A stretch of DNA of 64,000 bases from Hyphococcus luteus (GTDB taxonomy: Bacteria; Pseudomonadota; Alphaproteobacteria; Caulobacterales; Parvularculaceae). Both the position numbers and the translations under genes were made by a program. Location of the stretch: positions 318,001 through 382,000 of the forward strand of contig NZ_PJCH01000003.1 in the NCBI RefSeq assembly GCF_002943565.1, written 5' to 3'. Below the pieces are notes generated by a model that saw only the letters and a program-made list of their open reading frames with translations, made no database searches and was not told the origin of the DNA. Below, piece by piece: positions 44,033-53,606 of this stretch. Every line of letters starts with the position of its first letter. Position 1 is the first letter of the stretch.

Positions 44033-44983
44033 ATGACTTCGCGACCGCTCGTCGATCCGGAATTGCTGGCGCTGCTCGACGCCTTTCCCGACGCGCCGCT
44101 CAATCGAGAAACGCTTGAGGAAACCCGCGCGCGCTCAGAAGAGATGTTTGCCCTGCGCGCCATGACGGATCAGGACGTCAAACGGCGGGAAGAAAAGATT
44201 CCGGGTCCGTCAGGCGCGCCGGATGTGCGCGTTCTTGTTTATACGCCGGTGAAAGACGCCAGGCCGGCGCCGGCGCTCCTCCATATTCACGGCGGCGGCT
44301 ATGTGGTCGGCGCCCCGGAAATGTCCGAGGCGACGAACGCCGCTATTTCCGAAAAGTTCGGCGCCGTCGTCGTTTCCGTCGATTACCGCCTCGCGCCGGA
44401 ACATCCCTTTCCGGCGCCGCTGGACGATTGTCATGCGGCGCTTCGCTGGATTCATGAAAACGCGGACGCGCTCGGCGTCGACGCCAAACGCATCTCCATT
44501 GCCGGCGACAGCGCCGGCGGCGGGCTCGCTGCGGCGCTCGCGCAACGCGCCCGCGACGAAGGCGCTTATCCTGTCTGCTCGCAGCACCTGAACTGCCCCA
44601 TGCTCGACGACCGCACCGGCACGCCGGAAGCCCCGCGCGACCCGCTCGTCGGCGAATTTTTCTGGACGCGCGAGAAAAACCGGTTCGGCTGGGCGTCTTA
44701 TCTTGGGGAAACGGTGCCGCAAACGCCTTACGCTTCTCCAGCGCGCGCCGAAAACCTTGAAGGCCTGGCGCCGGCCTGGATCGCCATTGGGGCGCTCGAC
44801 CTCTTTCTCGATGAAGACATGGATTATGCGCGCCGCCTCGCCGCCGCCGGCGTCCCTGTCGACCTCGAGGTCTATGCCGGCGCTTATCACGGCTTCCAGC
44901 TCGCGCCGGAAGCTGGCGTTTCCAAACGCGCCGCGCGCGATTATTTCGACAGTTTCAAACGCGCCTGGAAGAAATCCGCATGA
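44033..44983 (+). CDS. Alpha/beta hydrolase, hormone-sensitive-lipase type
   Basis: The 316-residue esterase has the HSL oxyanion motif HGGGYV (about residue 85), the nucleophile GDSAGGGLAAALAQ (Ser about 160), an acidic GALDLFLDED and the catalytic His in AGAYHGFQL (about 282). All triad residues are present. It is likely a short- to medium-chain carboxylesterase. It overlaps the thioesterase gene (ATGA). Confidence 0.93.
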   Translation: MTSRPLVDPELLALLDAFPDAPLNRETLEETRARSEEMFALRAMTDQDVKRREEKIPGPSGAPDVRVLVYTPVKDARPAPALLHIHGGGYVVGAPEMSEATNAAISEKFGAVVVSVDYRLAPEHPFPAPLDDCHAALRWIHENADALGVDAKRISIAGDSAGGGLAAALAQRARDEGAYPVCSQHLNCPMLDDRTGTPEAPRDPLVGEFFWTREKNRFGWASYLGETVPQTPYASPARAENLEGLAPAWIAIGALDLFLDEDMDYARRLAAAGVPVDLEVYAGAYHGFQLAPEAGVSKRAARDYFDSFKRAWKKSA

Positions 44984-45408
44984 AGACCGAAACCGCCCGC
45001 GCCGATTACAAACATTTTCTGCCGCTGCAGACCCGCTGGGCCGACAACGACATTTACGGCCATGTGAACAATGTCGTTTATTACGGGCTCTTCGACACCA
45101 TCGTGAACGAGTATCTGATCGCGTCGGGCGCGCTCGATATTCATCAGGGCGAGATTATCGGCCTCGTGGTCGAAACGGGCTGCAAATATTTCGCGCCGCT
45201 GGAATTCCCGCAAAAGCTCGAGGGGGGTCTGCGCGTGGCGCGCATCGGCAATTCGTCGGTGACCTATGAGCTGGCGATTTTCAAAGAACGCGAAGATGCG
45301 CCCGCCGCCGAAGGCCGCTTTACCCATGTCTATGTGGATCGCGAGACGCGGCGGCCCGCCAGCCTGCCGGCGGCGTTCAGAACGGCGCTTGAGAAGCTGA
45401 TCGTTTAG
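44980..45408 (+). CDS. 4-hydroxybenzoyl-CoA-type acyl-CoA thioesterase
   Basis: The 142-residue hotdog protein has the 4HBT signature RWADNDIYGHVNNVVYYGLFDTIVNEY with the catalytic Asp near residue 25. It begins within the esterase stop codon and closes the gene run that starts with DUF3429 or the Fe-ADH. A role in releasing acids from CoA esters fits the lipid-like catabolic neighbourhood, but the substrate is unknown. Confidence 0.9.
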   Translation: MKTETARADYKHFLPLQTRWADNDIYGHVNNVVYYGLFDTIVNEYLIASGALDIHQGEIIGLVVETGCKYFAPLEFPQKLEGGLRVARIGNSSVTYELAIFKEREDAPAAEGRFTHVYVDRETRRPASLPAAFRTALEKLIV

Positions 45409-45426
45409 GCCCGGCAATCGGCTTTA

Positions 45427-45455
45427 CTGGATCCCCGCCTGCGCGGGGATGAGCG
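45427..45455. repeat. Palindromic repeat, family B (locus 2)
   Basis: ATCCCCGC-CTGC-GCGGGGAT (45431-45450) lies between the convergent thioesterase and GntR genes. It shares the flanks TGG and GAGCGG with the copies at 42423 and 56075. Confidence 0.8.
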
Positions 45456-45461
45456 GATTGC

Positions 45462-46187
45462 TTATATCTTCTCGTTGAGATCGACGCCGGCGACGTCATA
45501 GCCGCGCTTCAAGTCGTCAATATGTTTGGCCATCCATTCCCCGGCGCGAACTTCGTCCCCGGCTTCAAACGCTTCGATCAGCTTTTCTTGCGCGCTTGAA
45601 ATGCGGTCTTTCGCCTGGGGCGCCCCGGCGATGACATGGCGCAGGCTTTCGCCGATCATCAGGTTCAGGGATTGCAACAGCGCCAGCATGACCCGGTTGT
45701 CGAGACCGCGGGCGATATGCTGGAAAAACTCCACCGCCCCGGCGACGGTCGCCTCATGGTCCTTCGCGCCTGCGGCTTCGAGAGCGGCGCGCACGGCTTT
45801 CAATTGCGCGATGTCGTCATCGGAAAGGCGCGTCGCCGCAAGCTTGGCCGCCGCCGGATAAAAACTCGCCAGCGTGTCCCAGACTTCGCGGAAAGTGACG
45901 CCACCCAGCGCAAAGCTCTTGCTCGCCGCCGCGGCGATATCGGCGGAGTCGGGCCGCCTGATGTAAAATTTCTTGGCGGGCCCGCGAACGATCAGCCCGG
46001 TCTGCTCCAACAGTCGAAGCCCCTCGCGCACGGTGGAGCGGGTGACGCCGAACTGGTCGCACAGCTCGCCTTCGGTCGGCAGAAAGGCGCCGTCTTTCAA
46101 AGACCCGTCGGTGATGCGCGCTTCGATCGCCTTGAAGACCTTGAGATAGGCCGGTTCGCGCTCCAGCGGCTTGAAGGCGTTGGTCAT
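45462..46187 (-). CDS. FadR-subfamily GntR transcriptional regulator
   Basis: The 241-residue protein has an N-terminal winged helix (EPAYLKVFKAIEARITDGSLKDGAFLPTEGELCDQFGVTRSTVREGLRLLEQTGLIV, about residues 10-70) and a C-terminal helical FCD-type ligand domain. It begins 23 bases after the ivd stop on the same strand, so ivd and the regulator are likely one transcript. A GTG at 46199 would add four residues. The obvious target is the palindrome at 47468-47478 in the divergent liu promoter; acyl-CoA is a plausible but unproven effector. Confidence 0.9.
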   Translation of the reverse strand: MTNAFKPLEREPAYLKVFKAIEARITDGSLKDGAFLPTEGELCDQFGVTRSTVREGLRLLEQTGLIVRGPAKKFYIRRPDSADIAAAASKSFALGGVTFREVWDTLASFYPAAAKLAATRLSDDDIAQLKAVRAALEAAGAKDHEATVAGAVEFFQHIARGLDNRVMLALLQSLNLMIGESLRHVIAGAPQAKDRISSAQEKLIEAFEAGDEVRAGEWMAKHIDDLKRGYDVAGVDLNEKI

Positions 46188-46210
46188 GCTTTCACTCACT
46201 CAACTTATGC

Positions 46211-47383
46211 TTATGCACTGGCGGCGAACAATTCACGGCCGATCAGCATGCGGCGGATTTCAGAGGTGCCGGCCCCGATTTCATAGAGTTTTGCATCGCG
46301 GAGCAAGCGCCCGGTCGGATATTCGTTGATATAACCGTTGCCGCCGAGAAGCTGAATAGCGTCGAGCGCGACCTGCGTCGCCTTTTCGGCCGCATAAAGG
46401 ATGCAGCCGGCGGCGTCCTGGCGCGTCGTCTCCTTGCGATCGCAGGCGGCGGCGACGGCGTAAACATAGGCCTTGCAGGCGTTCATGGTGGTGTACATGT
46501 CGGCGAGCTTGCCCTGGACGAGCTGGAATTCACCGATGGGTTTGTCGAACTGTTTGCGCTCATGAACATAAGGCAGCACCACGTCCATCGCCGCCTGCAT
46601 GATGCCGAGCGAGCCGGCGGACAAGACGGTGCGCTCATAATCGAGGCCGCTCATCAGGATGCGCACGCCGTCGCCTTCTTCTCCGATGAGGTTTTCGGCG
46701 GGCACTTCACAATCTTCGAACACAAGCTCGCCCGTATCCGAGCCGCGCATGCCGAGTTTGTCGAGCTTTTGCGCCGTTGAAAAACCTTTGAAGTCTTTTT
46801 CGATAATGAAGGCGGAAATGCCGCGTGAGCCTTTTTTCGGATCGGTCTTGGCGTAGACCACGGCGACATCGGCGTCGGGGCCGTTGGTGATCCACATCTT
46901 GTTACCGTTCAGAATATAGCGGTCGCCCTTTTTCTCGGCTTTCAGCTTCATGGAGACGACGTCGGAGCCGGCGCCGGGTTCGGACATGGCGAGGGCGCCC
47001 AGATGGTCGCCGGAGATCAGCTTCGGCAGGTAACGCTGTTTCTGTTCTTTCGAGGCGTTGAGATTGATCTGGTTGACACAGAGATTGGAATGGGCGCCGT
47101 AGGAAAGCCCAACGGAAGCCGAGCCGCGCGAGATCTCCTCCATGGCGACGCAATGGGCGAGATAGCCAAGCCCGGTTCCGCCATAGTCTTCGTCGGCGGT
47201 GATTCCGAGAAGGCCCATTTCCCCCAACTCCGGCCAGAGGTCCCGGGGAAAGAGATTCTTCTCGTCTATTTCCGCGGCGCGGGGGCTGAGCTTATCGTCG
47301 ACCCAGCGTCCCACGACCTCGCGCATTTCCTCGATCATCGGATCGAGTCCGAAATTCATGAAAAGCCGGCTGTTGGCGCGCAT
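46211..47383 (-). CDS. liuA: Isovaleryl-CoA dehydrogenase (LiuA)
   Basis: The 390-residue flavoenzyme oxidises isovaleryl-CoA to 3-methylcrotonyl-CoA in leucine breakdown. It has [58 protein letters not shown] with the IVD-specific catalytic Glu in this middle helix, and a C-terminal [43 protein letters not shown] site is nine bases before the ATG. It is divergent from the carboxylase beta gene and followed by the GntR regulator. Confidence 0.95.
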   Translation of the reverse strand: MRANSRLFMNFGLDPMIEEMREVVGRWVDDKLSPRAAEIDEKNLFPRDLWPELGEMGLLGITADEDYGGTGLGYLAHCVAMEEISRGSASVGLSYGAHSNLCVNQINLNASKEQKQRYLPKLISGDHLGALAMSEPGAGSDVVSMKLKAEKKGDRYILNGNKMWITNGPDADVAVVYAKTDPKKGSRGISAFIIEKDFKGFSTAQKLDKLGMRGSDTGELVFEDCEVPAENLIGEEGDGVRILMSGLDYERTVLSAGSLGIMQAAMDVVLPYVHERKQFDKPIGEFQLVQGKLADMYTTMNACKAYVYAVAAACDRKETTRQDAAGCILYAAEKATQVALDAIQLLGGNGYINEYPTGRLLRDAKLYEIGAGTSEIRRMLIGRELFAASA

Positions 47384-47413
47384 GAGCTGTATCCTCCCAA
47401 AATAGGGTCAGGG

Positions 47414-47433
47414 CCCGCCAAATGGCGGGTTTT
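47414..47433. other. Terminator-like hairpin in the liu divergent region
   Basis: CCCGCC-AAAT-GGCGGG followed by TTTT lies 30 bases upstream of the ivd start, between ivd and the operator. Its T-tract is on the plus strand, where no incoming transcript is evident, so the function is unclear. Confidence 0.45.
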
Positions 47434-47467
47434 GAGCATTTAGGAGATTTTTTATCAGATTTTCGTA

Positions 47468-47497
47468 TTGTCGGACAACCGGAATTTGCACTATATA
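47468..47497 (+). promoter_or_regulatory. liu promoter with overlapping GntR-type operator
   Basis: The perfect palindrome TTGTC-G-GACAA (47468-47478) fits the TNGTNNNACNA pattern of FadR-group GntR operators. Its left half is also a good -35 (TTGTCG), followed after 18 bases by TATATA (47492-47497), giving a sigma70-type promoter firing toward mccB about 30 bases before its ATG. Repressor binding would block RNA polymerase. Assigning it to the neighbouring regulator is inference. Confidence 0.65.
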
Positions 47498-47526
47498 TCG
47501 CAAAATCCGAAAAGAGGCCGGAAAAC

Positions 47527-49131
47527 ATGCCCGTACTCACGACCGCCATTGACCCCCGATCGGACAGTTTCGCCGCCAATTCCAAGGCGATGCGGGCGCT
47601 GGTCGACAATCTTCACGCCAATATGGACAAGGTCGCCGAGGGCGGCGGCGAAGCGCGCAACGAACGTCACAAGGCCCGGGGCAAGCTTCTCGCCCGGGAG
47701 CGAGTGAACCGGCTTCTCGATCCGGGCGCGCCTTTCCTCGAGATTGGGCAATTCGCCGCCTGGGAGATGTACACCGGCGACGTCATGGGCGCCGGCGTCG
47801 TCGCCGGGATCGGCCGGGTCGCGGGCGTCGAGTGCATGATCGTCGCCAACGACCCGACGGTCAAAGGCGGCACCTATCACCCGATGACGGTGAAGAAACA
47901 TTTGCGCGCGCAGGAGATCGCGCTCGAAAACCGCCTGCCTTGCGTCTATCTCGTCGAATCGGGTGGCGCGTTCCTGCCCATGCAGGACGAGGTTTTTCCG
48001 GACAAGGACGATTTCGGCCGCATCTTTTACAATCAAGCGCAGATGTCGTCGAAAGGCATCCCGCAGATCGCGATCGTTCACGGCTCGTGCACCGCGGGCG
48101 GCGCTTACGTCCCGGCGATGTCCGACGAAGCGGTGATCGTCAAGAAACAGGGCACGATTTTTCTCGGCGGCCCGCCGCTCGTCAAAGCCGCGACCGGCGA
48201 AGTCGTCTCGGCCGAAGATCTCGGCGGCGGCGACACCCATACGCGCATATCAGGCGTCGCCGACCACCTCGCCGAAGACGACGACCATGCGCTTGGTTTC
48301 GCGCGCCAGATCGTCGGGCGCCTCAACTGGGTGAAGCTTGGCGACGTCATCATGGCCGACCCCAGGCCCCCGCTCTATCCTGCCGAAGAACTTTACGGCG
48401 TTGTCGAGGCGGACGGGCGCAAGCCCTATGACGCGAAGGAGATTATCGCGCGTCTCGTGGACGGCTCCGAATTTGACGAGTTCAAACCGCTTTACGGCTC
48501 GACGCTCGTCACCGGATTCGCGCGGCTGCACGGGTTTCCGGTGGGCATTCTCACCAATAACGGCATTCTCTTTTCCGAAAGCGCCAAGAAGGGCGCCCAC
48601 TTCATCGAGCTTTGCTGCCAGCGCAAAATCCCGCTGGTCTTCCTGCAGAACATCACCGGCTTCATGGTGGGCCGCGCGGCGGAAGAAGGCGGCATCGCCA
48701 AAGACGGCGCCAAGCTTGTCACCGCTGTCGCCACCGCCGCCGTGCCGAAATTCACCGTCGTCGTCGGCGGCTCTTACGGCGCCGGGAATTACGGCATGTG
48801 CGGGCGCGCTTACGGGCCCCGCTTCATGTTCATGTGGCCGAATGCGCGCATTTCCGTGATGGGCGGCGAACAGGCGGCGAGCGTTCTCGCCACCGTCAAA
48901 CGCGACGGCCTTCGCGAAGGCGAGGAATGGAGCGCCGAGGACGAAGAGAAATTCAAGGCCAAGATCCGCGAAGGCTATGAAGAACAGGGCTCGCCTTATT
49001 ACTCCTCCGCCCGGCTCTGGGATGACGGGATTATCGATCCCGCCGAGACGCGGAACGTGTTAGGCTTGTGCCTGTCGGCGTCGATGAATGCGCCCGTCGA
49101 AGAAACGCGCTTTGGCGTGTTCAGGATGTGA
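47527..49131 (+). CDS. liuB: 3-methylcrotonyl-CoA carboxylase beta subunit (carboxyltransferase)
   Basis: The 534-residue carboxyltransferase subunit moves CO2 from biotin to 3-methylcrotonyl-CoA. Visible blocks are [83 protein letters not shown], and the C-terminal [17 protein letters not shown] with [15 protein letters not shown], all diagnostic of MCC/geranyl-CoA carboxylases. The gene opens the divergent liu operon just after the promoter and operator. Confidence 0.95.
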   Translation: MPVLTTAIDPRSDSFAANSKAMRALVDNLHANMDKVAEGGGEARNERHKARGKLLARERVNRLLDPGAPFLEIGQFAAWEMYTGDVMGAGVVAGIGRVAGVECMIVANDPTVKGGTYHPMTVKKHLRAQEIALENRLPCVYLVESGGAFLPMQDEVFPDKDDFGRIFYNQAQMSSKGIPQIAIVHGSCTAGGAYVPAMSDEAVIVKKQGTIFLGGPPLVKAATGEVVSAEDLGGGDTHTRISGVADHLAEDDDHALGFARQIVGRLNWVKLGDVIMADPRPPLYPAEELYGVVEADGRKPYDAKEIIARLVDGSEFDEFKPLYGSTLVTGFARLHGFPVGILTNNGILFSESAKKGAHFIELCCQRKIPLVFLQNITGFMVGRAAEEGGIAKDGAKLVTAVATAAVPKFTVVVGGSYGAGNYGMCGRAYGPRFMFMWPNARISVMGGEQAASVLATVKRDGLREGEEWSAEDEEKFKAKIREGYEEQGSPYYSSARLWDDGIIDPAETRNVLGLCLSASMNAPVEETRFGVFRM

Positions 49132-49144
49132 GGTGAGGAAAACA

Positions 49145-49378
49145 ATGGGCTGGCGGTTACATGCATTTTTTCGGGGGATGCTCGTTGCCGTCGCCATCGC
49201 CGCCGCCATGGTGATTTTCGGTGGCGGGAAAAACAGGGTTGATACAGTCATCGCTCTTTTCCATCCGCTTTTCACGGCTGCTTTCATCTTTCTGTTGCTT
49301 TGGTTCGGCCTTGCAAACCTGTTTTTGGAATCATGGCGCAGACGGAAATCGAATGACTACAAAGACAACCAGGATTGA
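49145..49378 (+). CDS. Small two-helix membrane protein inside liu operon
   Basis: The 77-residue product has two hydrophobic segments (about residues 7-27 and 37-62) and a charged C-terminus RRRKSNDYKDNQD. It follows the carboxylase gene by 13 bases with a GAGG ribosome site and ends three bases before the hydratase, so it is expressed with them. I recognise no family and it is not part of the standard leucine pathway. Confidence 0.6.
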   Translation: MGWRLHAFFRGMLVAVAIAAAMVIFGGGKNRVDTVIALFHPLFTAAFIFLLLWFGLANLFLESWRRRKSNDYKDNQD

Positions 49379-49381
49379 AAT

Positions 49382-50176
49382 ATGAGCGAACAAGTTCTCA
49401 TCACCACCATCGACAAGCGCGGCGTCGCGCGGCTGACCATGAACCGGCCGGACATCCGCAATGCGTTCAACGAAGAGCTTGTCGGCGGCATCTGCGACGC
49501 CATTGGCCGGCTGAACGCCGATCCGAATGTGCGCGTCATCGTGCTGACCGGCGCGGGCAAGGCCTTTTCCGCCGGAGCCGATCTCAACATGATGCAGCGC
49601 GCCGCCAAATATTCCGCCGCGGAGAACAAGGACGACGCGCGCCGCCTCGGCCACATGCTCTCCTCCATTTATCATGCGCCCAAACCCACCGTGGCGCTCG
49701 TCAACGGCCCGGCCATGGGCGGCGGGCTTGGCCTCATCGCCGCCTGCGACATCGCCATCGGCGCCGACACGGCGTTCTTTTCCTTGTCGGAGGTCAAGCT
49801 CGGCCTCATCCCCGCCGTGATCTCGCCTTTCGTCATTCAGGCGATCACCGTGCGCCAGGCGCGCCGGCTCTTCATCACCGGCGAACGCTTCGACGCGGCC
49901 GAAGCGCAGCGCATCGGCCTTCTGCACACGGTCGTCGACGCAGACGCACTCAATGACGCGCTCGAAGAAATGCTTAGCGACCTCCTCGTCTGCGGGCCGC
50001 ATTCGCAAGCGCTGGCGAAAGAACTGATCGGCAAGGTCGCCTATCGCCCGCTCGGGGATGCGGTGATGGAGGAGACCGCCGGCATGATCGCCAAGACCCG
50101 CGCCAGCGATGAAGGCAAGGAGGGCGTCAACGCATTCCTCGAAAAACGCAAACCCAATTGGCTGAAGACTGAATGA
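49382..50176 (+). CDS. liuC: Methylglutaconyl-CoA hydratase (enoyl-CoA hydratase family)
   Basis: The 264-residue crotonase-fold enzyme converts 3-methylglutaconyl-CoA to HMG-CoA. RLTMNRPDIRNAFNEELV, the oxyanion segments GAGKAFSAGADLNMMQRAA and VNGPAMGGGLGLIAACDIAIGAD, and SEVKLGLIPAVISPFV are all visible. The specific reaction is inferred from the flanking leucine genes; the family alone gives enoyl-CoA hydratase. Its stop overlaps the next GNAT gene. Confidence 0.9.
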   Translation: MSEQVLITTIDKRGVARLTMNRPDIRNAFNEELVGGICDAIGRLNADPNVRVIVLTGAGKAFSAGADLNMMQRAAKYSAAENKDDARRLGHMLSSIYHAPKPTVALVNGPAMGGGLGLIAACDIAIGADTAFFSLSEVKLGLIPAVISPFVIQAITVRQARRLFITGERFDAAEAQRIGLLHTVVDADALNDALEEMLSDLLVCGPHSQALAKELIGKVAYRPLGDAVMEETAGMIAKTRASDEGKEGVNAFLEKRKPNWLKTE

Positions 50177-50703
50177 CCTTAGGGCTCCTCATCCGCAAGG
50201 TGAAAAAGGAAGACCGCGAGGCCGTTTCCGCGCTCATCGCCAGCGCCTTCAAGCGCAAGGACGAAGCCGAGCTCGTGAAGCGGCTTTGGGACGAACATGC
50301 CATCAGGTTCGAGCGCATGGCGGAGATCGGCGGCGTCCCCGTCGGCTATTGCGCCTTCACAAGCGTGACCTGCAAGCCGGAGCTTTCCGGGCTTTTGCTC
50401 GGCCTCGGGCCGCTCGCCGTCGCGCCCGACCACCAGAATCAGGGGATCGGCGCAGCGCTTGTCGAGGAAGGCCTCAAACTCTGCCGCGAAAACAATGCGC
50501 GGCTGATCGCCGTTCTCGGCGACCCTGATTATTACGAGCGCTTCGGGTTCGAGCCGGCGGCGAAACGCAAATTTACCTGGGCCGGCTTCGACGCCGGCGA
50601 CGCCTTCCGCATCATCGCGCCGGAGGATGACGACCTGGACGGCGTCTCGCCGGAAGACATCCGCACCATTCATTATCACCCCGCTTTCGACGCAGTGAGC
50701 TGA
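50173..50703 (+). CDS. GNAT family N-acetyltransferase
   Basis: The 176-residue protein has the GNAT acetyl-CoA binding site LAVAPDHQNQGIGAALVEEGL (about residues 75-95) and a late VLGDPDYYERFGFEPAAKRKF, placing it with the YhbS-like predicted acetyltransferases. It is coupled to the hydratase by an ATGA overlap and precedes the carboxylase alpha gene by three bases. It may modify a protein or small molecule of this pathway, but nothing in the sequence shows which. Confidence 0.88.
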   Translation: MTLGLLIRKVKKEDREAVSALIASAFKRKDEAELVKRLWDEHAIRFERMAEIGGVPVGYCAFTSVTCKPELSGLLLGLGPLAVAPDHQNQGIGAALVEEGLKLCRENNARLIAVLGDPDYYERFGFEPAAKRKFTWAGFDAGDAFRIIAPEDDDLDGVSPEDIRTIHYHPAFDAVS

Positions 50704-50706
50704 GCC

Positions 50707-52716
50707 ATGTTCAAGAAAATCCTGATCGCCAATCGCGGAGAGATCGCCGTGCGCGTCGCGAAAACCGCGCGGAAGATGGGCGTCGCAACCGTCGCCGTTT
50801 ATTCCGACGCGGATAAAAACGCGCCGCATGTCAGAGCCTGCGATGAGGCCGTTCACATTGGCCCTTCTGCGGCGGCGGAAAGCTATCTCGTCGCCGACAA
50901 GATCATCGACGCCTGCAAAATGACGGGCGCCGAGGCGGTGCATCCCGGCTACGGCTTTTTGTCGGAAAATTCCGGCTTCGCTGACGCGCTCGATGAAGCG
51001 AGGATCGTCTTCATCGCCCCCACGGCGGAAACGATCCGCGCCATGGGCTCGAAATCGGCGGCGAAAGACCTGATGGAAGCCGCCAATGTGCCGACGACGC
51101 CCGGCTATCAGGGCGAGGACCAGTCGGTGGAGACCTTCAAACGCGAAGCGGAGCGCATCGGTTATCCGGTGCTGTTGAAAGCGACGGCGGGCGGCGGCGG
51201 CAAGGGCATGCGCATGGTCGAAAAGGAAAGCGCCCTTGAAGACGCGCTTGTCTCCGCGCAGCGCGAGGCGAAATCCGCCTTCGGCGACGACCGCTTCCTG
51301 ATCGAGAAATATGTGACCCGCGCGCGCCATGTGGAGGTGCAGATTTTCGGCGACGGCAAGGGCGACGTCGTCCACATGTTCGAGCGCGACTGCTCCGTGC
51401 AGCGACGCCATCAGAAAGTCATCGAGGAAGCGCCGGCGCCGGACCTCCCCGCCGACACGCGCGCCGCGCTCTTGAAAGCCGGCGTCGACGCCGGCAAGGC
51501 CGTCAATTATCGCGGCGCGGGCACGGTCGAGTTTCTTTACGACGCCGACAATGACGCCGTCTATTTCATGGAAATGAACACGCGGCTTCAGGTGGAGCAT
51601 CCGGTGTCAGAAATGATCACTGGCCAGGACTTCGTCGAATGGCAATTGCGCATCGCCGCTGGTGAAGGCCTGCCGCTCGCGCAGGACGACATCACCGAAA
51701 AAGGCCACGCCTTCGAGGCGCGGCTTTACGCGGAAAACCCAAACCAGAATTTCGCACCCTCCATCGGAACGCTGACGACGCTGCGCCTGCCTGAAGATAC
51801 AGCGCGCATCGACTCAGGCGTCGAAGAGGGCCAGGAGATTGCGCCCTTCTACGATCCGATGATCGCCAAGATCGTCACCTATGGGCAATCGCGCGAAGAG
51901 GCGCTCGGCGCCATGCGGTCGGCGCTCGCCGAAACCCGGGTGGCGGGGCTCGAGACCAATGCGGCGTTTCTGCACGCCCTCGCCGCCGAGCCCGATTTCA
52001 TCGCGGGCGACGTCTCGACGAAATTCATCGAGGAGCATGAAGAAGCGCTGTTCGCGGAACACCCGGCGGGGCCGAAGCAATGGGCGGCGGCGGCGCTGTG
52101 GAAGCGCGGGACCTACGCCAGCAACGACAACGATCCATGGGGGGCGCTCACCGGCTTCCGCCTCAACCGCCCGCGCCATGAAGTGATGTGGATTGAGCAT
52201 GAGGGCGCCGCCGCCCTTCTCCGGCTTTCGAAAACGGGCGACGAATTCAACGCCACGCTCGAACCCGAAGCCTCCGCCGCCGCGCGCCGCGAAGGCCGCG
52301 AGCCGAAAGCGCCGGTCACGTTTTCCTTTTTCGGAACAGCGGAAGACGGCGCCATGCGCCTTGCCGTCGAGGGAGACAACGTCACGGCTTTCGCGGCGCC
52401 TCATGGCGATCATTTGCGCGTGTGGATCGGCGCGGATCATTGGGATATCGCCTTCCCCGACCCGCTGGCCGGCATTTCCGCCCATCATTCCAGCGAAGGC
52501 TCGCTCACCGCGCCCATGCCCGGCGTCGTGACGCTGCTCTCGGCCGAGGTCGGCGATGCGGTCGAGGCGGGCAAGCCGCTCCTCGTCATGGAGGCCATGA
52601 AAATGGAGCACGCCATCAAGGCGCCCTTCGACGGCATCGTGAAAGCGTACAAGTTCCAGCCCGGCGATCAGGTGAAAGACGGCGAGCTTCTGGTGGAGTT
52701 CGAGGAAAGCGCGTGA
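50707..52716 (+). CDS. liuD: 3-methylcrotonyl-CoA carboxylase alpha subunit (biotin carboxylase + biotinyl domain)
   Basis: The 669-residue subunit comprises a biotin carboxylase N-terminal domain (KILIANRGEIAVRVAKTARKMG), an ATP-grasp part (LKATAGGGGKGMRMV about residue 160; EMNTRLQVEHPVSEMITGQD about 290), a BT linker, and a C-terminal biotinyl domain with the biotin-accepting Lys in VMEAMKMEHAIKAP (about residue 635). Together with the beta subunit it makes methylglutaconyl-CoA. Its stop overlaps the lyase start. Confidence 0.95.
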   Translation: MFKKILIANRGEIAVRVAKTARKMGVATVAVYSDADKNAPHVRACDEAVHIGPSAAAESYLVADKIIDACKMTGAEAVHPGYGFLSENSGFADALDEARIVFIAPTAETIRAMGSKSAAKDLMEAANVPTTPGYQGEDQSVETFKREAERIGYPVLLKATAGGGGKGMRMVEKESALEDALVSAQREAKSAFGDDRFLIEKYVTRARHVEVQIFGDGKGDVVHMFERDCSVQRRHQKVIEEAPAPDLPADTRAALLKAGVDAGKAVNYRGAGTVEFLYDADNDAVYFMEMNTRLQVEHPVSEMITGQDFVEWQLRIAAGEGLPLAQDDITEKGHAFEARLYAENPNQNFAPSIGTLTTLRLPEDTARIDSGVEEGQEIAPFYDPMIAKIVTYGQSREEALGAMRSALAETRVAGLETNAAFLHALAAEPDFIAGDVSTKFIEEHEEALFAEHPAGPKQWAAAALWKRGTYASNDNDPWGALTGFRLNRPRHEVMWIEHEGAAALLRLSKTGDEFNATLEPEASAAARREGREPKAPVTFSFFGTAEDGAMRLAVEGDNVTAFAAPHGDHLRVWIGADHWDIAFPDPLAGISAHHSSEGSLTAPMPGVVTLLSAEVGDAVEAGKPLLVMEAMKMEHAIKAPFDGIVKAYKFQPGDQVKDGELLVEFEESA

Positions 52717-53606
52717 CCAAACAAATCACAATCGTCGAAATGGGCCCGCGCGACGGGCTTCAGAACGAAAAGCAGGTCGTCGATGTCGCGACCAGGGTCG
52801 AACTGATCGAACGGCTCGCTGACGCCGGGTTGAAAAATGTCGAAGCCGGCGCGTTTGTCTCGCCGAAATGGGTGCCGCAGATGGCGGCGACCGAAGAGGT
52901 GATGGCGGCGATCAAGCGCAAAGCCGGCGTCTCCTATCCCGTCCTGACGCCGAATATGAAAGGTTATGAGGGCGCGCGCGCCGCGAAAGCCGACACGGTA
53001 GCGATCTTCGGCGCCGCGTCGGAGACCTTCAGCCAGAAAAACATCAACTGTTCAATCGAGGAAAGCCTTGAGCGCTTCCGTCCCGTTATCGACGCGGCGA
53101 AGGCGGACAGCGTTCGCGTGCGCGGCTATGTCTCCTGCGTTCTGGGCTGTCCTTACGAAGGCAAGATTTCGCCGGCGCAGGTGGTTCCGGTCGCGGCGGC
53201 GCTCTATGAAATGGGCTGCTATGAAATTTCCCTCGGCGACACCATCGGCGTCGGAACCCCGGAAGAAACCAAGGCTCTAATCCGCGCCGTCGCCAAGGCC
53301 GTGCCGGTCGAAGCCCTCGCCGGGCATTTCCACGACACTTACGGACAGGCGCTCGCCAATATCTGGGCGGCCCTCGATGAGGGCGTCGCCGTTTTCGACT
53401 CTTCCGTCTCCGGACTGGGCGGGTGCCCTTACGCCAAAGGCGCGAGCGGCAATGTGGCGAGCGAGGACGTGATCTACTCCCTCGCCCGCTCGGGTTACGA
53501 CACCGGCGTCGATCTAGACGCGCTGATCGAGACGAGCGTGTGGATTTCCGAAAAGCTCGGGCGCAAGCCGGGTTCGAAAGTGACGCTCGCCAGGACGGCC
53601 GGCTAA
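52713..53606 (+). CDS. liuE: Hydroxymethylglutaryl-CoA lyase
   Basis: The 297-residue lyase splits HMG-CoA to acetyl-CoA and acetoacetate, the last step of leucine breakdown. The TIM-barrel motifs are EMGPRDGLQNEK, SPKWVPQMAAT, the metal/substrate loop VSCVLGCPYEGKI, HFHDTYGQALAN and the C-terminal VSGLGGCPYAKGASGNVASED with the catalytic Cys. It starts at GTG within the carboxylase stop. Its stop overlaps that of the convergent homocysteine methyltransferase-like gene by three to four bases. Confidence 0.95.
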   Translation: MTKQITIVEMGPRDGLQNEKQVVDVATRVELIERLADAGLKNVEAGAFVSPKWVPQMAATEEVMAAIKRKAGVSYPVLTPNMKGYEGARAAKADTVAIFGAASETFSQKNINCSIEESLERFRPVIDAAKADSVRVRGYVSCVLGCPYEGKISPAQVVPVAAALYEMGCYEISLGDTIGVGTPEETKALIRAVAKAVPVEALAGHFHDTYGQALANIWAALDEGVAVFDSSVSGLGGCPYAKGASGNVASEDVIYSLARSGYDTGVDLDALIETSVWISEKLGRKPGSKVTLARTAG

